Shown here piece after piece: positions 15,441 through 18,495 of a stretch of DNA of 18,495 bases. The translations under genes and the position numbers were made by a program. Under the pieces are notes generated by a model, which was not told where the DNA came from, ran no database searches, and was given only the letters and a program-made list of their open reading frames with translations. This DNA comes from Granulosicoccus sp964352535 (lineage in GTDB: Bacteria; Pseudomonadota; Gammaproteobacteria; Granulosicoccales; Granulosicoccaceae). Where the stretch lies: the NCBI GenBank assembly GCA_964352535.1, contig CAYGSW010000106.1:1-18495 (forward strand), read 5' to 3'. How positions within the stretch are numbered: position 1 is the stretch's first letter; every line of letters begins with the position of its first letter.

Positions 15441-17396
15441 TCAGTACTGCTCCTCCAGCCCACGCCAACCATCCTGACCGACGATACCCTGCTCCATCAG
15501 ACGGTTAAGCACCATATTGTAGCGGTAGTACCGGTTACCTTTGATGAAAATGGCGTGTCGGTCCTGATTGACGAAGGCTGAGTCAGGACTGGGCGGTATA
15601 CCCGTCCAACGCCCAAGACCCATGTAGCCAACGTCATCCACTTGATCAAGGGTGTGATTGTAACGGTAGTAATAATTGCCTTTGAAAAAATGGCTGGTGC
15701 CATCCCGATGTCGCAGGGCAGCGTCGAGATTAACGACTAACCCATACCAGCCTGTCTGGCCAATGGTGCCACGCATCACTATTCGATCATTAACCATGTC
15801 ATATTCATAGTATTGATCGGCGTGAAAAAACACAATGCGCGTTTTTGACAAGCTCAGCATGGCGTCCGGATTGTTGGGTATACCGACAAAGTCAGACACA
15901 CTCGTCTCACCCACCAGAGCGACTGTCTGTGCGTGATTGTCATACTGCATGAATATGTCACGCTGAAAGTGAAGGCTATCATCGGATGAATAAGCTGCCG
16001 ACGCGTCGAGCACACCACCCCCGCGTATCACGGTCGTGTTGTTCTGTTGTGACCTCGTCGCCTCGGTTCGCAGTGACACAGGGGCGACGGTTTCGGTCTT
16101 CCAGACGGGTGAGAAATTACTGTGAGCCCGAGTAAAGGCCCTTTGTCCATACGGTACGCCTCGCAAGCCAAGCCCCATTGCATCAGGACGAATGAGCCTG
16201 ACAGTATCGATACGATGATTGTCTGTCAGCGTAACCCGCCAGACAAGTAACCCATGACCGCTATCCGGTACGCCCTCCTCGTAGGTTGAACCGCTGTTCC
16301 GAATCTCGGTCAGAAAGAATTCGCGGGTACCCTGCTCGGGATCGTAAAGCAGCCGGTAGACAGGCTCTGAACGGGAGTGATTGAAACTGTGGTGGTTGGT
16401 CGTACGCATGTTGACGAATTCGGGCTCTATCCAACCAAGCAGAAAACGGTGCACAGGATCCAGAGATCGAACCTTCGTGCCAGTCGAGCCCATCAGGCTC
16501 ACACCCCAGCATCGACAATCCCGTCGTTCCCCATAGAGATCGATGGTGCCCAGCAGATGCGCCAGTTCATGCGCCACAGTGACGAAATTGACGCTGGGTC
16601 CTCCGCTGGCCACGCTGCCCTTGTATCGCAGGCCATTGCTGGACACATTGATGCCCCTGACAGAGGCTGATCCAGTGATGCCACCCTCACTGACTGGCGG
16701 ACAACTGTAGATAACGAAGACAGCCAGCTCGCTGGTATCGATGGTTCCGTTGCTGTCCGTATCGAAGCGGTTATTGCCAGGTATGTCCAGCAGCGCCTTC
16801 ATACCTTGTTCCCGCAGCTGCTCACGACCACGCCGCTTGGTCTCTTCGTCGGGGCCACCGCAATTGCCCACGGTCGCATTAACCGGCCCATACACACCTG
16901 ACGACTTCCAGGAAAACCGATCATTCGACATGCTCTCAAACATGTCCGGCACCTGATGACGCCCCTTGTAAAGCTGGTTGAAAACACGTGTCCTGTCGGA
17001 CGCATCAAACCGTGGAGCATTGGGTTCGGGGCTGTTGACCAGGACAATTGCCAGCGGCCGATCACCCATAGCCGGCTGACCACTTATCGTCATGGAGCCG
17101 TGTCCGAACGCCTGAATGCTAGCGCGCGTGCAGAACAGTTGCCCATTCAGGTTCTGCACTTGACCGGCGCACTGATCGTAGCGGGCAAGCACAGATACTG
17201 CGTATCGACCCGTGGGCTGTACACAGGTGGCGATCAGCGTGTAATTGCCGGCCACGCTTTGATTCACGCAGGTGTACAAATAGGAACCTGTCGGTACATA
17301 GCTTGATTGGGTGCTCGCCCTGAGCACCGTGGTGCCTGATAGCGCAGCAATGAAAATAATCAGCACGAAAAGCTTCGTCAACAATGAGTTTTTCAT
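15441..17396 (-). CDS. secreted M6-type metalloprotease with cyanovirin-like lectin and hemopexin-like repeats
   Basis: About 651 residues from the ATG at 17396, chosen because AGGAGG lies 7 bases upstream. The signal peptide is LFVLIIFIAALSGTTVLRAS. Residues about 37-90 match the CVNH lectin family (GSYLYTCVNQS, YTLIATC, ARYDQCAGQVQNLNGQLFC), with its paired cysteines. An EF-hand-like loop follows at about 212 (DTDSNGTIDTSE). The zinc motif HELAHLLGTIDLYG at about 276, with the downstream SLMGSTG Met-turn, marks an M6 (immune inhibitor A-like) peptidase. The C-terminus from about 500 has hemopexin-like repeats (VFFHADQYYEYD, HFFKGNYYYRYN, IFIKGNRYYRYN, each ending with WxGL/WTGI). An exported glycan-binding protease is the natural reading; the target is unknown. 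Confidence 0.88.
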   Translation of the reverse strand: MKNSLLTKLFVLIIFIAALSGTTVLRASTQSSYVPTGSYLYTCVNQSVAGNYTLIATCVQPTGRYAVSVLARYDQCAGQVQNLNGQLFCTRASIQAFGHGSMTISGQPAMGDRPLAIVLVNSPEPNAPRFDASDRTRVFNQLYKGRHQVPDMFESMSNDRFSWKSSGVYGPVNATVGNCGGPDEETKRRGREQLREQGMKALLDIPGNNRFDTDSNGTIDTSELAVFVIYSCPPVSEGGITGSASVRGINVSSNGLRYKGSVASGGPSVNFVTVAHELAHLLGTIDLYGERRDCRCWGVSLMGSTGTKVRSLDPVHRFLLGWIEPEFVNMRTTNHHSFNHSRSEPVYRLLYDPEQGTREFFLTEIRNSGSTYEEGVPDSGHGLLVWRVTLTDNHRIDTVRLIRPDAMGLGLRGVPYGQRAFTRAHSNFSPVWKTETVAPVSLRTEATRSQQNNTTVIRGGGVLDASAAYSSDDSLHFQRDIFMQYDNHAQTVALVGETSVSDFVGIPNNPDAMLSLSKTRIVFFHADQYYEYDMVNDRIVMRGTIGQTGWYGLVVNLDAALRHRDGTSHFFKGNYYYRYNHTLDQVDDVGYMGLGRWTGIPPSPDSAFVNQDRHAIFIKGNRYYRYNMVLNRLMEQGIVGQDGWRGLEEQY

Positions 17397-17403
17397 CATC
17401 TCT

Positions 17404-17409
17404 CCTCCT
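17404..17409 (-). promoter_or_regulatory. Shine-Dalgarno AGGAGG of the metalloprotease gene
   Basis: Perfect AGGAGG, 7 bases before the ATG at 17396 and 4 before that at 17399. It rules out the longer TTG-initiated frame from 17423. Confidence 0.8.
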
Positions 17410-17423
17410 GAGTTGTCCCGCAA

Positions 17424-17683
17424 AACCCTTGACCAGTGAACCTGGCCTGCCTTTGATAGATATCGGGAATAGACCCTAACAAACCAGCGAGAAAAGTGTG
17501 GGCTGTTTACAGCTCATTTCGACCAAAGATTAGGAGTGTGGGGCAGGACCCCGACGAAGGTAGCAGACACTACTGTAATTTCGTCTAGCTTCTCCTACCG
17601 AGCTGCGCAGACCGTTAGTGCCTGCCTAATCTGTTCCATCACTGACGCATCGGATCGTCCCACTCAGATCCAATGACACTAAA
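17424..17683. other. intergenic between protease and abi relic
   Basis: 260 bases upstream of both flanking genes, which diverge. The leftward protease promoter must be here but no clear boxes are seen. No antitoxin coding homology was found. Confidence 0.5.
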
Positions 17684-18154
17684 TATGTTTTTATCTTGTG
17701 CCAGCGCTACGCTATTGAGCGCCTGCTTTACAGAGTCAGCCTATCAACGCACGCCAGTAACTTTTTATTGAAAGGCGCACTACTGTTTTCCCTATGGTTC
17801 GACATTCCTCACCGCCCAACAAGAGATATCGACTTACATGGGTCCGTTCGATGGAATTAACAAACATTGAAAACGCGTTTCGGGACATATGCAGCCTTGA
17901 GATAAATGATGGCGCATTTTTCCTCGCAGAAAGCGCACGTGCAATTGAGATCCGCTGCGAAGCAAACTATTCTGGTGCTCGAGTACTATTATTTGGCATG
18001 ATTGAAAATGCACGCTGCCAGATTCAGATCGACATCGGTTCTGGTGATGCAGTAATACCAGGACCTGAATATGCAGAATACCCTGTAATGTTTAAGGAAT
18101 TCGAAGTTCCGAGCGTATCCTCGCTACACAGTGATAGCTGAAAAATACGAAGCA
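17684..18154 (+). pseudogene. AbiEii/AbiGii nucleotidyltransferase toxin, two frameshifts, C-terminus lost
   Basis: Relic of a type IV toxin of the AbiE system. Frame 1 (to 17860) gives QRYAIERLLYRVSLSTHASN, FLLKGALLFSLWFDIP and HRPTRDIDLHGS; the KGALL and TRDID parts are the nucleotidyltransferase motif. The shift is near 17850: restoring one base in GGGTCCGTTCG gives LHGFGSMELTNIENAF. Frame 2 then reads FRDICSLEINDGAFFLAESA, ARCQIQIDIGSGDAV and EYAEYPVMFKEFEVP. A second shift near 18115 moves to a third frame, AYPRYTVIAEKYEA, after which homology is lost. The start and the last ~100 residues are missing, and no AbiEi antitoxin gene is seen, so the system is dead. Confidence 0.85.
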
Positions 18155-18226
18155 TCAAGCCGGTTGCCACCCTCTTCGCAGTCACTGATGATGTTCTCGA
18201 CGTGTAATCCCTCCATTTCCCAAAGG

Positions 18227-18247
18227 GCATATATGTACAATATATGC
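18227..18247. repeat. AT-rich inverted repeat
   Basis: GCATATAT and ATATATGC separated by GTACA. Perfect 8-bp arms, between two gene relics; no T-run, so not a normal terminator. Confidence 0.8.
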
Positions 18248-18280
18248 GGCTAGTCGAACCGTTGATGAAGGTATTCTTGA

Positions 18281-18427
18281 CGAGTAAATAAAATCGCTGA
18301 GGTACTTAAATCAGCAAACAAAGAGCTGAACCTGCTTAGAAAACAACTTTCAGATTTAAAGCAAGATAAGATGACCCTTATACAGTGGCTGATGAAGGCA
18401 ACGCTCCCTGTCCGCCAAAGTATATAA
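18281..18427 (+). pseudogene. hsdS: type I restriction-modification specificity subunit, C-terminal remnant
   Basis: The frame opens after a TGA and encodes KIAEVLKSANKELNLLRKQ, then SDLKQDKMTLIQWLM, ending at TAA (18425). This matches the C-terminal coiled coil of HsdS proteins (QKIAxVLxxADKEIxLLxxQLxxLKxxKxxLMQxLLTG). Both target-recognition domains are absent and no hsdM or hsdR is in the window. It lies just after the AbiEii relic on the same strand, adding to a cluster of decayed defence genes. Confidence 0.7.
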
Positions 18428-18495
18428 AATGAGATGAATAACAGCTAGCGAGGCGAAGCCTCAAACCGACAAGCGTGTCACTGCACGTTAGTGGG

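Noticed and set aside
16956..17306. Plus-strand frame of 116 residues inside the protease gene
   Set aside because: Antisense to a strongly supported coding region; no ribosome site or family similarity.
18450..18462. GAGGC-GAA-GCCTC hairpin, like a group II intron domain V tip
   Set aside because: The flanking catalytic-triad and GUAC-type stem of domain V are absent, and it is 3 kb from the intron-like block on the other strand.
18432..18490. TAAC...GTTA segment with an inner hairpin, like an integron attC site
   Set aside because: The arms pair poorly beyond four bases, the core GTTRRRY is not satisfied (GTTAGTG), and no integrase or cassette array is seen.
1..18495. CRISPR arrays, rRNA genes, intact tRNAs
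   Set aside because: No regularly spaced repeats, no rRNA-like stretches, and the only tRNA-like sequence is degenerate.

Overview
The window looks like an accessory region of a proteobacterial chromosome, most probably from a gammaproteobacterium. The clues are the gene families, the moderate GC content, the Sec-type signal peptides and a gammaproteobacterial-style tRNA-Phe relic; no species can be named. It comes from a draft assembly. There is a 10-N gap at 4378-4387, and bases 1-55 are repeated exactly at 5914-5968, which is what a contig edge at a repeat looks like.

Left part (1-3607): the truncated end of a Tn3-family transposon. It holds a serine resolvase without its N-terminus and a full-length DDE transposase, and the right terminal repeat appears to run into the toxin locus next door.

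Rhs/polymorphic toxin locus (3571-10382, all minus strand): in transcription order there is (1) a 1440-residue secreted YD-repeat shell ending in calcium-binding type-3 repeats and lacking the usual Rhs core; (2) a small secreted protein of unknown function; (3) a separately encoded secreted Rhs core fused to a papain-fold (Tox-PL) toxin tip; (4) an Imm35/YrhB-type immunity gene whose start lies in the gap; (5) a displaced (orphan) second toxin tip beginning at the IDPDGR core joint, whose 3' end is cut by the Tn3 element. This is a toxin-immunity locus that has exchanged tips and been partly broken by a transposon.

Middle (10383-14691): a LysR-type regulator split by a four-copy pentanucleotide repeat, a C-terminal tyrosine-recombinase fragment beside a degenerate tRNA-Phe sequence (an old integration site), a secreted DUF4159 protein, and a two-gene unit holding an unrecognised protein and a secreted intradiol-dioxygenase-like protein.

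Right part (14692-18495): a probable 5' fragment of a group II intron, a secreted protease with an unusual architecture (cyanovirin-type lectin, M6 metalloprotease, hemopexin-like repeats), and remains of defence genes: a doubly frameshifted AbiEii toxin and the tail of a type I restriction specificity subunit. Recombinases, intron and gene relics together suggest a hotspot where mobile and defence DNA has repeatedly arrived and decayed.
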